Part shown: positions 53,820-63,587 of the stretch, piece after piece
Layout: every line of letters begins with the position of its first letter
Numbering within the stretch: the stretch's first letter is position 1
NCBI RefSeq assembly: GCF_002095395.1
Contig: NZ_MJEI01000105.1
Coordinates: 62,001-126,000 of the forward strand
DNA: 64,000 nucleotides
From: Williamsia sp. 1135
GTDB taxonomy: Bacteria > Actinomycetota > Actinomycetes > Mycobacteriales > Mycobacteriaceae
Reading direction: 5' to 3'
Notes under the pieces: generated by a model
Told to the model about the DNA's origin: nothing
Databases searched by the model: none
What the model saw: the letters and a program-made list of their open reading frames with translations, nothing else
Translations under genes and position numbers: made by a program

Positions 53820-54896
53820 TCAGTTCGGGCGGTAGAAGCCTTCGAAGGTCTGGTCCAGGTTCGACGTCCGTACCGGGTTGACCTGAACCGGATCTCCCGC
53901 CTCGACCATCTGTCCGTTGCCGACGTACATCGCGACGTGTCCGGACCACACGGCGAGATCGCCAGGCTGCAGATCGGCCTGCGCCACCTGCACCCCGGCG
54001 GTGTCCTGATCCTGCGCCAACCGGGGCAGCTCGACTCCGGCTTCCCGATAGGCCCACTGCGTGAGCCCGCTGCAATCGAGCCCCTGTCCGGGTGATGTAC
54101 CTCCCCAGACGTAGGGCACACCCTGCTGGCTGAGCGCAGCCCGGACTGCTTTGGCTGCGCGCTCATTGGGTGCGTACGCGACCGAACCGTCCGGCAGGGT
54201 GATCGCGACCCCGGTGCCGCCCGGGTTGGTCGGACTCAGTCCGGCGGGCACGGTGGGCGCCGGGTCCCCACCGGCGTCGGGTCCGGTGGTTCCGGCGGCG
54301 GTCTGTACCGGACCGAACGCGGCGTTGCCCAGATTGCCCAGTTCGGTACCGACACGGGCGAGCTGGGCGTCGACAGAGTTCGACTCCGCCGGTGTGGTGG
54401 TGCGGCCGATGGCCAGAAGCCGGTCGGTGTCAGCTTTGAGCTCGGTACGGGTGCGCTCGACGACGTCGATGCCGCGCTGCAGATGTGCCATGGCGACCGG
54501 GATGATGGCCCCGAGACCCGCCGGTGTGTAGAGGGCCGGACCCATGGCTGCGGCGACGGCGACGAACGAGTCGAGAATTGCCTGCAGTTCGCCTGCGGCC
54601 CGGCGAATCTTTTCGCCCGCAGACTCGATGACGTCGGCGATCTCGGTGCTGTCGTCGGAGAAGTCTGCTGCATCGACGACCGCGCGATCCAGAACTGAGG
54701 TCGCGCGGGCAGCGCCCACCCCCGACCAGGCGGGTTCGAGTTCGCTGTTGATGCGAACCTGCCGATTGCGGGCGTCATCGAGAACAGTTGCAGTAGAGCG
54801 CAACTGGACCGCGGGGACGCCTGCGGGCAACTCCCCGGTGCCCAATGCGGCAAGAAGGGCCCGCAGCGGGATGATGAGCAACTCGATCGGGATCAT
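53820..54896 (-). CDS. NlpC/P60 (C40) peptidase with helical ESX-like N-terminal domain
   Basis: A 358-residue protein. Residues 1-180 are predicted long helices (EPAWSGVGAARATSVLDRA and DVVERTRTELKADTDRLLAIG), a Pro/Gly linker follows, and the C-terminal 120 residues form the NlpC/P60 fold. The catalytic Cys is in GLDCSGLTQWAYREAG, the His in VWSGHVAMYVG. Such enzymes cut peptidoglycan peptides. No classical signal peptide is visible, and the N-terminal helical part with the partner gene suggests type VII secretion. Overlaps the next gene by 4 nt. Confidence 0.82.
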   Translation of the reverse strand: MIPIELLIIPLRALLAALGTGELPAGVPAVQLRSTATVLDDARNRQVRINSELEPAWSGVGAARATSVLDRAVVDAADFSDDSTEIADVIESAGEKIRRAAGELQAILDSFVAVAAAMGPALYTPAGLGAIIPVAMAHLQRGIDVVERTRTELKADTDRLLAIGRTTTPAESNSVDAQLARVGTELGNLGNAAFGPVQTAAGTTGPDAGGDPAPTVPAGLSPTNPGGTGVAITLPDGSVAYAPNERAAKAVRAALSQQGVPYVWGGTSPGQGLDCSGLTQWAYREAGVELPRLAQDQDTAGVQVAQADLQPGDLAVWSGHVAMYVGNGQMVEAGDPVQVNPVRTSNLDQTFEGFYRPN

Positions 54897-55207
54897 CGCT
54901 GGATCGCCGCGATCTGTGCGGAGTTGGTGTCGTCTGCGCCGGTGTAGATGTCGACGGCATGCGTCAGACCTTGGCCGAGCGCTGCCATCCTCGTGGCGAG
55001 ATCGTCGATCTCCCGGCAGTGCCGGTCGGTGACCATCACCGCGGCCGCGGTGAACTCGGCTCCGATGAGGCCGAACGTCGGTGCCAGCACCGCCGCGTCG
55101 ACGCGGCCGGCGAGGGCCTGGGCGGCGATGTCGGCTGCGACCGAGCGGGTGCCGGCTGCAGCGGTGGTCAGGGCGGCGGGATCAACGGAGACCGAACTCA
55201 TGTGCAT
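54893..55207 (-). CDS. Small ESX-like helical protein
   Basis: A 104-residue protein, SSVSVDPAALTTAAAGTRSVAADIAAQ ... EIDDLATRMAALGQGLTHAVDIY, with two predicted helices and no signal, resembling DUF2580/ESX-type secretion-associated proteins. The start is either ATG 55207 or 55201. It is translationally coupled to the NlpC/P60 gene, so it may be its secretion partner. Divergent from upp. Confidence 0.65.
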   Translation of the reverse strand: MHMSSVSVDPAALTTAAAGTRSVAADIAAQALAGRVDAAVLAPTFGLIGAEFTAAAVMVTDRHCREIDDLATRMAALGQGLTHAVDIYTGADDTNSAQIAAIQR

Positions 55208-55252
55208 ACGACGCGGTGGTCGGGGGTGTCGGTTCCCTCGTAAGGTGAGTCC

Positions 55253-55876
55253 ATGCAGATCCGAGCAGTTGATCATCCACTGGCCGCCGCCAGGCTGACC
55301 ACCCTCCGCGACGAGACCACCGGTAATGCGGCTTTTCGCGGCGCACTCTCCGATCTCACCCAGATGCTGATCTACGAGGCGTTGATCGGCGCGCCGGTGA
55401 CCGAGGTGCCGATCACAACACCCGTGGTCGCGACGACCGGAGTGAAGCTTGCGTCGCCGCCCCTGCTCGTCCCGGTGCTGAGGGCCGGATTGGGGATGGT
55501 CGAGCAGGCACACGCGATGGTTCCGGAGGCGAATGTCGGATTCGTGGGGATCGCGCGGAACGAAGAGACCCGGGAGCCGGTGCCCTACCTGGAGTCCCTG
55601 CCGGACGATCTGACCGGCCAGCCGGTGTTCGTCCTCGATCCGATGCTGGCGACCGGCGGTTCGATGCTGCACACGATCGAGTTGCTGGTCTTGCGCAAAG
55701 CCACCGACATCACCGCGGTATGCGTCGTCGCGGCGCCCGAAGGCGTTGCTGCGCTGGAGAACTCCGGATATCCGGTCCGACTCGTGACCGCGGCCATCGA
55801 CGATGGTCTCAATGAGGTCGCCTACATCACGCCGGGTCTCGGTGATGCGGGAGATCGCCAGTTCGGTCCTAGGTAG
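55253..55876 (+). CDS. upp: Uracil phosphoribosyltransferase
   Basis: A 207-residue enzyme making UMP from uracil and PRPP. It shows [16 protein letters not shown], the PRPP loop [12 protein letters not shown] and the uracil-site end [15 protein letters not shown]. Length is typical. The last 8 nt overlap the 3' end of the convergent ABC ATPase gene. Confidence 0.95.
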   Translation: MQIRAVDHPLAAARLTTLRDETTGNAAFRGALSDLTQMLIYEALIGAPVTEVPITTPVVATTGVKLASPPLLVPVLRAGLGMVEQAHAMVPEANVGFVGIARNEETREPVPYLESLPDDLTGQPVFVLDPMLATGGSMLHTIELLVLRKATDITAVCVVAAPEGVAALENSGYPVRLVTAAIDDGLNEVAYITPGLGDAGDRQFGPR

Positions 55877-56696
55877 AGCGCGCGGCCCAGCGGCCGCCAT
55901 CGCGCCGCACCTGCACGGGGTGATCGAAGCACTTCGTGATGGTCGCCGACGTCAGGGCGTCGTCGACGTGGCCCTGGACCACTGTTTCGCCGTCGCGGAG
56001 CAACAGCGCGTTACTGGTGCTGGTGGGAAGGTCCTCGAGGTGGTGGGTGACCAGCACACTCGCCAGGTCAGGAACCTCGCGGCGCAGTTGATCGACGCTG
56101 GTCAGCAGTTGTTCGCGTGCGGCCAGATCCAGACCCGTGGCGGGTTCGTCGAGAAGGATCAGCGATGGCCTGGCCATCAACGCCCTGGCGATGAGTGTTC
56201 GTCCGCGTTCACCCTGACTCATGGTGGTCCAGACGGAGGTTCGCCTGTCGGTCATGCCCAGCAAGTCGAGAAGTTCATCGGCGTGCCGATGTTCGACGTC
56301 GACGTAGTCGCGTCGATGGTCCAGCTCTGGGGTGTTCGTCAGTCCGGTGAGTACCACGTCGTGAGCCGTCAAAGGCAGGTCGAGGCGATGCCTCGGATCG
56401 ACGTGTCCGATATGGGTGCGCAACTCGCGCATATCGACACGGCCCAACCGGCGCCCCAGTACGTCAACGGTGCCGCGGGTCGGGTGCCCGAATGCGCCGA
56501 GGATGTTCAGCAGGGTTGATTTTCCGGCGCCGTTGGGCCCGAGCAGCGCCCAGTGTTCGCCCGCCTTCACGGTGAAACTGATGTCGCGCAACAGGTACCG
56601 TCCTCCGCGCACCACGTCGATGTGGGCCGCGTGAAGGACCTCTTCAGCAGGACGACGCGACGCGGTGCTCGACCGTTCGCCGGCAGTGGTGTTCAA
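55869..56696 (-). CDS. ABC transporter ATP-binding protein (stand-alone)
   Basis: A 275-residue ATPase with Walker [17 protein letters not shown], signature [17 protein letters not shown] (SQGE rather than SGGQ), Walker [14 protein letters not shown] and switch His in VTHHLEDLP. No permease is adjacent in the window. The sequence resembles stand-alone ModF/YlmA-type ATPases. The gene is convergent with upp and overlaps it. Confidence 0.85.
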   Translation of the reverse strand: MNTTAGERSSTASRRPAEEVLHAAHIDVVRGGRYLLRDISFTVKAGEHWALLGPNGAGKSTLLNILGAFGHPTRGTVDVLGRRLGRVDMRELRTHIGHVDPRHRLDLPLTAHDVVLTGLTNTPELDHRRDYVDVEHRHADELLDLLGMTDRRTSVWTTMSQGERGRTLIARALMARPSLILLDEPATGLDLAAREQLLTSVDQLRREVPDLASVLVTHHLEDLPTSTSNALLLRDGETVVQGHVDDALTSATITKCFDHPVQVRRDGGRWAARST

Positions 56697-56699
56697 GGT

Positions 56700-57293
56700 T
56701 CAGTTGGTCCAGTAGTAGATCATCGGTTCGGCGGCGAGCACCGAACCGTCTCGGGTGATGGTGAGCGAGGAGCCGTCGACGAGGTAAGTGGTGTCGATGT
56801 TCACCGCGGTGAATCGGTTGCCCGACCGGGTCGGGTACTGGATTTCGATGGCGCCGCCGTCGGCGAGACCCTTGTAATAGTAACGACCGGTCTGGTTGCC
56901 GACCTGGCAGACAACGACTTTCGACCGGTTGGTCTGTCCGACCATCACCGCCGGATCGCCGGCAGCGTTGCAGCGCGGCCCACTCACAAATCCCTGACCG
57001 TCGGCGCCGGGGACATCCGGGCTGGGCAGATTCGGGGTGGTCGTCGTCGTTGTTGTCTTCGAGGTGAGCGGGCTGGTCGGGACTCCGGTGGAGGGTGTCA
57101 GGGTGACGGTGGACGTCGGCTGCGTGGCAGTGGTACTCGTGCCCGCGGCGTTGTCCTCGTCCGATGGGATCAGGAGAAAGCCCAACAGGACGGCGATGGC
57201 CAGGACCACCGCGCCGGCGACGATCGCGCCGATGACCACCGGAGACGACCATGGCGATCTCGGCGGCGGTGTCGGGGGATAGGTGCCACTCAC
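56700..57293 (-). CDS. Membrane-anchored protein of unknown function
   Basis: A 197-residue protein with a short proline-rich cytoplasmic end (TYPPTPPPRSPWSSP), one membrane helix (VVIGAIVAGAVVLAIAVLLGFLLI), a Thr-rich linker (a run of seven threonines with neighbours), and a beta-rich domain with two cysteines (RCNAAGD and VVVCQVG) that could form a disulfide. No known family is recognised. It is upstream of and close to the ABC ATPase on the same strand. Confidence 0.7.
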   Translation of the reverse strand: MSGTYPPTPPPRSPWSSPVVIGAIVAGAVVLAIAVLLGFLLIPSDEDNAAGTSTTATQPTSTVTLTPSTGVPTSPLTSKTTTTTTTPNLPSPDVPGADGQGFVSGPRCNAAGDPAVMVGQTNRSKVVVCQVGNQTGRYYYKGLADGGAIEIQYPTRSGNRFTAVNIDTTYLVDGSSLTITRDGSVLAAEPMIYYWTN

Positions 57294-57317
57294 GGGCTCA
57301 CCCTACCGATGACCCAC

Positions 57318-58946
57318 TCAGCGACCTACGGATGTGCTGAACTCGGCCACCTGTGCGGTGAGTTGCTTCAGCCGTGCGTGCGCCGTCGCCTTCGCCTGTT
57401 CCAGCGGTGCGCCGGGTGCGACGGCGACCTCCAGATAGAACTTCAACTTGGGTTCGGTGCCGGACGGGCGTGCGATGACCCGGAGCTGTTCGTGTTCCGT
57501 CGAGCCGGTGAACTGCACCGCGTCGGTGGCCCGCGGGCCGGGCCGATCCAAGAAGTCCTCCGCGGTCACGGCGCTGCCGGCCATGTCCGCGGGCGGATGG
57601 GTGCGCAGCGCATCCATGACGTCGGTGATGCGGCTCAGATCGTCGACCCGTAGGGAGTACTGGCCGGTTGCGTGTACTCCGAACTGCGTGAACAGGTCGT
57701 CGAGACGGTCGCCCAGACCTTTCTCCTGCCCGGCCAGCCGCTCCGCGAGCACACAGAGTGCGATGGCAGCGCTGATGCCGTCTTTGTCCCGGACCGCCTC
57801 CGGGTCCACACAGTGTCCGATCGCTTCCTCGTACGCGTAGACCAGTCCGTCACCGGCACGGACCAGCCATTTGAAACCCGTCAACGTGGTGGCGTGGCGT
57901 GCCCCTGACGCCGCCGCGATCTTGCCGAGCAATGTTCCCGACACGATCGTGCTGGCAACCAAGGCGTTCTCGCCGCGGTGCTCGTCCAGGATTTCTGCGC
58001 CGAGCAACGCGCCGGTCTCGTCACCGGTCAGCATCCGCCAGGCACCGTCCACATAGGCGCCGACAGCACACCGGTCGGCATCGGGGTCGAGCGCGATCGC
58101 GAGGTCGGCACCCGAGTCCCTGGCGAGATCGAGTAGGAGATCGGACGCGCCCGGCTCCTCGGGGTTCGGAAACGCCGCCGTGGGGAAGTCGGGATCGGGG
58201 CTGTGTTGCAGGCCGACGACGGTGACATCGTGAAACCCGCACTCCCGCAACGCCTGTACGGCGATGTCCCCGCCGACGCCGTGCATGGCCGTCAGTGCGA
58301 CGCGGATACGACGCCGCTCCCGGCTCCCGAACCTGGTGACCAGGCGCGCGAGGTAGCGGTCGACGTTGGCGCGGGCTCGGCTGTCTGCGCCGACCGCGAC
58401 CCGGGGGATGTCCTTCGCGGGCCCCACCATGGTGATGAGTTGCTCGATCTCGGCGTCTGCGGGCGGGACGAGCTGAGCACCCTCTCCCAGGTAGACCTTG
58501 TAGCCGTTGTCCGCGGGTGGATTGTGCGACGCCGTGATCTGGATGCCCGCGGCGGCGCCGAGGTCGCGGACAGCGAAGGCGACGAGCGGTGTGGGGCCGG
58601 GTTCGGGAAGCGCGATCACGTCGAATCCTTGCGCCGCAAGAACTTGAGTGGTCGCAGCGAAGAAGTCCTCAGACCCATGCCTGGCGTCGCGGCCGACGAC
58701 GACCGAGCTGCCACGGTGGCCGTGATCGATCAGCCATTGCCCGACACCCGCGGTGGCGCCGCTGACCACTGCGACGTTCATGCCCGCCGGTCCGGCCCGC
58801 ACCGGACCCCGCAGGCCTGCGGTACCGAAATGCAGGGTGTCCGAGAACCGTTCAGCCAACGATTCGGGGTCGAGTTCTTGCAACTCGGTCCGCGTCCGTG
58901 GGTCGGGGTCCGCGGCGATCCATGCCTCTACCTGCTCATCGGTCAT
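57318..58946 (-). CDS. pmmB: Phosphomannomutase/phosphoglucomutase family enzyme
   Basis: A 542-residue alpha-D-phosphohexomutase. It has the substrate entry FGTAGLRGPVRAGPAGMN, the phosphoserine loop QITASHNPPADNGYKVY, the metal loop ALDPDADRCAVG, the sugar loop GYEEA-type YAYEEAIGHCVDP, and the phosphate loop RPSGTEPKLKFYLE. Synthesises or interconverts mannose or ribose phosphates. Its position next to deoD, as in Rv3308-Rv3307, would also fit phosphopentomutase activity. ATG at 58946. Confidence 0.85.
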   Translation of the reverse strand: MTDEQVEAWIAADPDPRTRTELQELDPESLAERFSDTLHFGTAGLRGPVRAGPAGMNVAVVSGATAGVGQWLIDHGHRGSSVVVGRDARHGSEDFFAATTQVLAAQGFDVIALPEPGPTPLVAFAVRDLGAAAGIQITASHNPPADNGYKVYLGEGAQLVPPADAEIEQLITMVGPAKDIPRVAVGADSRARANVDRYLARLVTRFGSRERRRIRVALTAMHGVGGDIAVQALRECGFHDVTVVGLQHSPDPDFPTAAFPNPEEPGASDLLLDLARDSGADLAIALDPDADRCAVGAYVDGAWRMLTGDETGALLGAEILDEHRGENALVASTIVSGTLLGKIAAASGARHATTLTGFKWLVRAGDGLVYAYEEAIGHCVDPEAVRDKDGISAAIALCVLAERLAGQEKGLGDRLDDLFTQFGVHATGQYSLRVDDLSRITDVMDALRTHPPADMAGSAVTAEDFLDRPGPRATDAVQFTGSTEHEQLRVIARPSGTEPKLKFYLEVAVAPGAPLEQAKATAHARLKQLTAQVAEFSTSVGR

Positions 58947-58953
58947 CGCCGGC

Positions 58954-59778
58954 TCAGATCTGTTCGATGACCTGGGCGAGCAGATGGCCCATCCGGGTCG
59001 CCGACGAGCGGCCCACGGCGAGCACTTCCTCATGATCGAGCGGTTCGCCGGTGATGCCCGCCGCCAGATTGGTGACCAGCGAAATGCCCAGTACGTCAAG
59101 CTTTTCCGCTCTGGCGGCGATTGTCTCGTGGACCGTCGACATCCCGACGAGATCCGCTCCGAGCACTCGCAGCATCTTGATCTCGGCCGGGGTCTCGTAG
59201 TGCGGTCCCGGGAGGCCCGCGTAGACCCCCTCGGCCAACGACGGGTCGACGCTCTGTGCGATCTGGCGCAGGCGTGGTGAGTACGCGTCGACCAGATCGA
59301 CGAATTGTGCACCGGCCAAGGGGGATCGTGCCGTCAGGTTGAGGTGATCGCTGATCAGTACCGGTTGCCCGACGGTCATGTCATCGCGCAGGCCGCCGGC
59401 AGCATTGGTCAAGACCAGTGTGCCGACACCGGAGGCGGCGGCGGTGCGGACCGCGTGCACCACGCTCGCGAGCGGATGTCCTTCGTAGGCATGAGTTCTG
59501 CCGAGGAGGACGAGTACCGACTGGCCACCGATCCGCAGGGAATGAACTGTCCCCGAGTGCCCCTCGGCGCTCGGGGGAGTGAATCCGGGCAACTCGGCCA
59601 TCGGAACACTGGCAGCAGGCGTTCCCAGGGCTGCGGCCGCCGGAGCCCACCCCGAGCCGAGGACCACGGCCACGTCGTGGCTCGCTGTACCCGTTGCTGC
59701 GGCGATGGCATCGGCAGCCGCCTGGGCGGCATGCGCGGGGTCGGTTGTCGGATCTACGTTTGAACCTTGCTCTGGCAT
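58954..59778 (-). CDS. deoD: Purine-nucleoside phosphorylase (trimeric PNP type)
   Basis: A 274-residue enzyme cleaving inosine and guanosine with phosphate. It has [81 protein letters not shown] and [12 protein letters not shown]. This pattern is of the eukaryotic-like trimeric class, as in Rv3307. Start ATG 59778, divergent from the crotonase gene. Confidence 0.92.
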   Translation of the reverse strand: MPEQGSNVDPTTDPAHAAQAAADAIAAATGTASHDVAVVLGSGWAPAAAALGTPAASVPMAELPGFTPPSAEGHSGTVHSLRIGGQSVLVLLGRTHAYEGHPLASVVHAVRTAAASGVGTLVLTNAAGGLRDDMTVGQPVLISDHLNLTARSPLAGAQFVDLVDAYSPRLRQIAQSVDPSLAEGVYAGLPGPHYETPAEIKMLRVLGADLVGMSTVHETIAARAEKLDVLGISLVTNLAAGITGEPLDHEEVLAVGRSSATRMGHLLAQVIEQI

Positions 59779-59809
59779 GGTCACAACCTTAAGACGATAT
59801 GGTCGCTCC

Positions 59810-60511
59810 ATGCCGTACGTGACCACCAATGACGCTGTACACACCCTGTATCTCGGTGCAGAGGGCGCCGAACTCGATGAGACGAACCCGGAGAACAGGT
59901 TCGGGATCGATTGGCTCGACAACGTGAACGCCCAGCTCGATCGGGTCGTCGAGAGTGCGCCGGGTGCGCTCGTGATCACCGCCACCGGGAAGTTCTTCTC
60001 GAACGGGCTCGACGTCGACTACATCGCGGCCAACGGGGACAAGCTGTCCGCCTACCTCGACCGCGTCCACGCGCTTTACGTGCGCGTCCTGACCCTGCCC
60101 ATCCCCACGGTCGCGGCCATCAACGGACACGCCTTCGGTGCCGGGGCCATGCTGGCCCTGTGCGCCGATCATCGGATCATGCGCACCGAGCGCGGGTTCT
60201 GGTCCCTTCCCGAGATCCTGCTCGGGATGCCTTTCACGACGGGCATGGCCTCGCTGCTGCGGGTCCGGCTGCCTGATTCGACGGTGACCGAGGCGATGAC
60301 CACCGGTCGGCGCTATGGCGGCGCGGACGCCGCCCAGGCCGGGATCGTCGAGCAAGCTGTGGACATCGAAGAGCTGCTGCCGGCTGCCTCCGACATCGTC
60401 GCAGGTCGCGCCGCCGTCGCGGGTCCGACTCTCGCGCTGATCAAGAAGGGTCTGCGAGCACCGCTGCTGGCCGATCTCGAGCGGCCGACGCCGCCGTCGT
60501 TGCTTGCCTGA
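59810..60511 (+). CDS. Enoyl-CoA hydratase/isomerase family protein
   Basis: A 233-residue crotonase. It has [24 protein letters not shown] (oxyanion loop 1), [30 protein letters not shown] (oxyanion loop 2) and [20 protein letters not shown]. It is shorter than typical 260-residue enzymes. The reaction is not predictable. Its N-terminal [19 protein letters not shown] fits peroxisomal-isomerase-like members. Confidence 0.85.
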   Translation: MPYVTTNDAVHTLYLGAEGAELDETNPENRFGIDWLDNVNAQLDRVVESAPGALVITATGKFFSNGLDVDYIAANGDKLSAYLDRVHALYVRVLTLPIPTVAAINGHAFGAGAMLALCADHRIMRTERGFWSLPEILLGMPFTTGMASLLRVRLPDSTVTEAMTTGRRYGGADAAQAGIVEQAVDIEELLPAASDIVAGRAAVAGPTLALIKKGLRAPLLADLERPTPPSLLA

Positions 60512-60553
60512 CTCGAACCGACCACGCGTGACGCGGAGTGGGAGAATGACCTG

Positions 60554-61759
60554 ATGACTGACATCGGGCGGCGAGGCGAACGTGCGGTGCGCGCGGTCGC
60601 CGGCGACCTGGTCGAGTTGTCGCATTCACTGCATTCCGAACCCGAGTTGGCGTTCGAAGAGCATCGCAGCGTAGCGAAAGTGTCCGAGCTGCTCGCCGGG
60701 TACGGATTCGAGGTGACGCCGGCGGTGGCCGATCTGCCCACCGCGTTCACGGCCTCGTACGGCTCCGGAGACCTGGTCGTCGGTCTGTGCGCGGAGTACG
60801 ACGCCCTCCCGGGGATGGGTCACGCATGCGGGCACAACATGATCGCCGCGACGACCGTGGGTGCCGCCCGCGGTCTGGCCGAGATCGCCGACGAGTTGGG
60901 CATCACGGTGCTCGTGCTGGGTACGCCCGCCGAGGAGACCGGGGGCGGCAAGATCGTGATGACCGAGGCCGGAGTGTTCGATCCGGTGGCCATGGCGATG
61001 ATGGTTCATCCCGGCCGCGCCGATGAGATCGCCGCCAGTTCACTCGCACTCGCCGATCTGGCGATCCGCTACACCGGCCTCGAATCGCATGCGGCGGCCG
61101 CTCCTGAGCGCGGCCGCAACGCGGCAGATGCCTTGACGGTCGCGCAGGTGTCGCTGGGACTGTTGCGTCAGCACCTGAAATCCGGTCAGCAACTGCACGG
61201 CATCGTCAGCGATGGTGGTCGTGCCCCGAATATCGTTGCCGGGCACAGTGAACTGCTCTATTACCTCAGAGCACGTGACCAGCTGTCGCTCGATGATCTG
61301 CGTGAACGCGCGGAGGGATGCTTCGCGGCCGGTGCGATGGCGACCGGGTGCTCCTACGAAGTTGCGACGGTGTCACCGACCTATCTCGAACTGCGGCAGG
61401 ATCCTCGACTCCTGTCCGCCTATCGCGAAGCAATCGTCGAACTCGGCCGGCCCGTGGTTCCGACCGGACTCGAAGGGGTTCGGCCCCTCGGGAGTACCGA
61501 CATGGGCAACGTCAGTCATGTGATGCCCGTGATCCACCCGCTGATCGGGATCGACAGCGGTGGGGCCGGAACGCACGAGATCGAGTTCGCGACTGCCGCG
61601 GCGTCGGGGTCGGCGGATCGGGCCGTCGTCGACGGGGCGGTGGCGCTGACCGCGACTGCGGTGCACGCCGCGCTCGATCCGGTGTTGCGAGACGAGTTGC
61701 TGCAGGCGCACGAACAACGAACGGGTGGACAGCCGCAGACCGCGGGTAGAAGACGATGA
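60554..61759 (+). CDS. M20-family amidohydrolase (AmiB1-like)
   Basis: A 401-residue metallopeptidase. It has LVELSHSLHSEPELAFEEHRSV, VVGLCAEYDALPGMGHACGHNMIA with metal ligands, LGTPAEETGGGKIVM and C-terminal IDSGGAGTHEIEFA. Related to aminobenzoyl-glutamate and N-acyl-amino-acid hydrolases. Position as Rv3306c. The substrate is unknown. Followed by a second M20 gene. Confidence 0.88.
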   Translation: MTDIGRRGERAVRAVAGDLVELSHSLHSEPELAFEEHRSVAKVSELLAGYGFEVTPAVADLPTAFTASYGSGDLVVGLCAEYDALPGMGHACGHNMIAATTVGAARGLAEIADELGITVLVLGTPAEETGGGKIVMTEAGVFDPVAMAMMVHPGRADEIAASSLALADLAIRYTGLESHAAAAPERGRNAADALTVAQVSLGLLRQHLKSGQQLHGIVSDGGRAPNIVAGHSELLYYLRARDQLSLDDLRERAEGCFAAGAMATGCSYEVATVSPTYLELRQDPRLLSAYREAIVELGRPVVPTGLEGVRPLGSTDMGNVSHVMPVIHPLIGIDSGGAGTHEIEFATAAASGSADRAVVDGAVALTATAVHAALDPVLRDELLQAHEQRTGGQPQTAGRRR

Positions 61760-61772
61760 ATGTGTGCAGAAG

Positions 61773-62969
61773 ATGAGTGGGCAAGTAGTGGATTCGGAAC
61801 GCTTTCTGAAAGATCTGGACAACTGGATCGGCGAGAACAGCGCGCAGTTGGTGGCCTGGCGCCGTGATTTCCATGTGCACCCGGAGCTGTCTAGGGGTGA
61901 ACTGCGGACCACTCAGGTGGTGGTCGAAGAGCTGCACAAGGCCGGATTGTCGCCGCGGGTTCTCCCGCAAGGTGTCGGCGTCGTATGCGACATCGGGCCG
62001 GCAGGTCCGCTCGTCGGCCTCCGCGCAGACATGGATGCGCTACCGATCGCCGAGCTGACGGGGCTTCCGTTCTCGTCCACCGTGGAGGGTGTCTCGCACG
62101 CCTGTGGGCATGACGGGCACACCGCCATCCTCCTCGGCGTCGCCAAGGCACTGGCGTCCATGGGAGACCTGCCCATCGGTGTGCGATTGGTGTTCCAGGC
62201 GGCCGAGGAAGTGATGCCCGGTGGGGCGCTCGATGCGGTGACAGCGGGTGTCACCAGGGGTGTCTCGCAGTTCTATGCGCTGCACTGCGACCCGAAGCTC
62301 GAGGTGGGCAAGGTCGGACTGCGCGCAGGCCCGATCACCTCTGCCGCCGACCACGTCGAGGTGGTTCTGCATTCGCCTGGTGGGCACACCTCGCGGCCAC
62401 ATCTGACTGCTGATCTGGTCTACGCCATGGGCACGGTGATCACCGGGCTGCCCGGTGTCTTGTCCCGCCGGATCGATCCGCGGACCAGCACTGTGATGGT
62501 GTGGGGCGCGGCGAACGCCGGTGATGCACCCAACGCGATCCCGCAAGAGGGCCGTCTGCGCGGCACCGTCCGCACCGGGGACCACGCGACGTGGGCGTTG
62601 CTGGAACCGCTGGTGCGCGAGATCATCGCGGGGTTGCTCGCGCCGCTGAGCGTTCGCTACGACCTCATCTACAAGCGCGGTGTGCCGCCGGTGGTCAACG
62701 ATGCGGTGTCGACCGAACTACTCAGTCAGGCAATCGCTTCCGTGGGACCGAACGCGCTGGCGGACACCCCACAATCCGGTGGGGGTGAGGACTTCTCCTG
62801 GTACCTCGAAAACGTCCCGGGAGCGATGGCGCGGTTGGGCGTGTGGAGCGGACACGGTCCGCAGGTCGATCTGCACCAACCGAACTTCGACCTCGACGAA
62901 CGGGCGTTGGCCGTAGGGGTGAGGACCCTCGCCGGGGTCGTCTTGCAGGCGGGCCTACACGCCCGATAG
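61773..62969 (+). CDS. M20-family amidohydrolase (AmiA1-like)
   Basis: A 398-residue N-acyl-L-amino-acid amidohydrolase-like enzyme. It has VAWRRDFHVHPELSRGELRTTQ, LVGLRADMDALPIAELTG, VSHACGHDGHTAILLG, VRLVFQAAEEVMPGGALD and C-terminal SGGGEDFSWYLENVPGAMARLG. Classic bimetal ligands His, Asp, Glu, Glu and His are present. The ATG at 61773 is a few codons after GTG 61764, so the start is uncertain. Position as Rv3305c. Confidence 0.9.
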   Translation: MSGQVVDSERFLKDLDNWIGENSAQLVAWRRDFHVHPELSRGELRTTQVVVEELHKAGLSPRVLPQGVGVVCDIGPAGPLVGLRADMDALPIAELTGLPFSSTVEGVSHACGHDGHTAILLGVAKALASMGDLPIGVRLVFQAAEEVMPGGALDAVTAGVTRGVSQFYALHCDPKLEVGKVGLRAGPITSAADHVEVVLHSPGGHTSRPHLTADLVYAMGTVITGLPGVLSRRIDPRTSTVMVWGAANAGDAPNAIPQEGRLRGTVRTGDHATWALLEPLVREIIAGLLAPLSVRYDLIYKRGVPPVVNDAVSTELLSQAIASVGPNALADTPQSGGGEDFSWYLENVPGAMARLGVWSGHGPQVDLHQPNFDLDERALAVGVRTLAGVVLQAGLHAR

Positions 62970-62970
62970 C

Positions 62971-63459
62971 TCAGGATTCCGCAGAGGGAGATTCCGGGCC
63001 GGGGCCGACGTTCCGGGATTCGCGGAGGCGAAGTTGGTGCACGTAGTCGTCCGGGGCTCCAGCGATTTCCGCTGCCTCGGCCATCACTCCGAGATACCGG
63101 GCCGAGGGCAGACCGCCCTCGAATGCGTCGAGCACGTACAGCCAGGCCAGGACCGGGCCGTTCGCGGTGTGGATGCGCGCACGGATCTTGCGGTGGATCT
63201 CGAGCTCGGATCCCTCCCAGCGGTCCAAGCTGCCCTCGTCGTCCTCGGTGACGTCGTAGAGCACCACGAAGACGCGGGCGTCGGGATCGTCTCGGTCTTC
63301 GGTGACCGTGGCAAGCGCACCTTCCCAGCCGATATCGCCGCCGCCGAAGGTCAGTCGCCATCCGTACAGCCACCCTGTTCCCGCCATCGGAGAGTGTGGA
63401 GCCCGCTCGAGCATCTGCTCGGGGTGCATGTTTGATCCGTACGCGGCATAAATCGGCAC
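62971..63459 (-). CDS. Gamma-glutamylcyclotransferase-like (AIG2) protein
   Basis: A 162-residue protein with the N-terminal substrate loop PIYAAYGSNMHPEQMLERAPHS, the acidic residue region DVTEDDEGSLDRWEGSE with a Glu that fits the catalytic position, and a terminal Pro/Glu/Ser tail. The reaction, if gamma-glutamyl-amine cyclisation, is inference. GTG start at 63459. It is convergent with the amidohydrolase by 1 nt and divergent from lpdA, matching the Rv3304 position. Confidence 0.82.
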   Translation of the reverse strand: MPIYAAYGSNMHPEQMLERAPHSPMAGTGWLYGWRLTFGGGDIGWEGALATVTEDRDDPDARVFVVLYDVTEDDEGSLDRWEGSELEIHRKIRARIHTANGPVLAWLYVLDAFEGGLPSARYLGVMAEAAEIAGAPDDYVHQLRLRESRNVGPGPESPSAES

Positions 63460-63587
63460 GGGAGGAGCCTAGATGGTCTGCTCCCCATCGGGAAAGTGGG
63501 AAGGGCGATCGACTAGATTCGACACGTGGCGACACCCCCGCCGACAGCCCATCAGGCCCATCCGACACCCCAGGGAGTTGACCTGAA

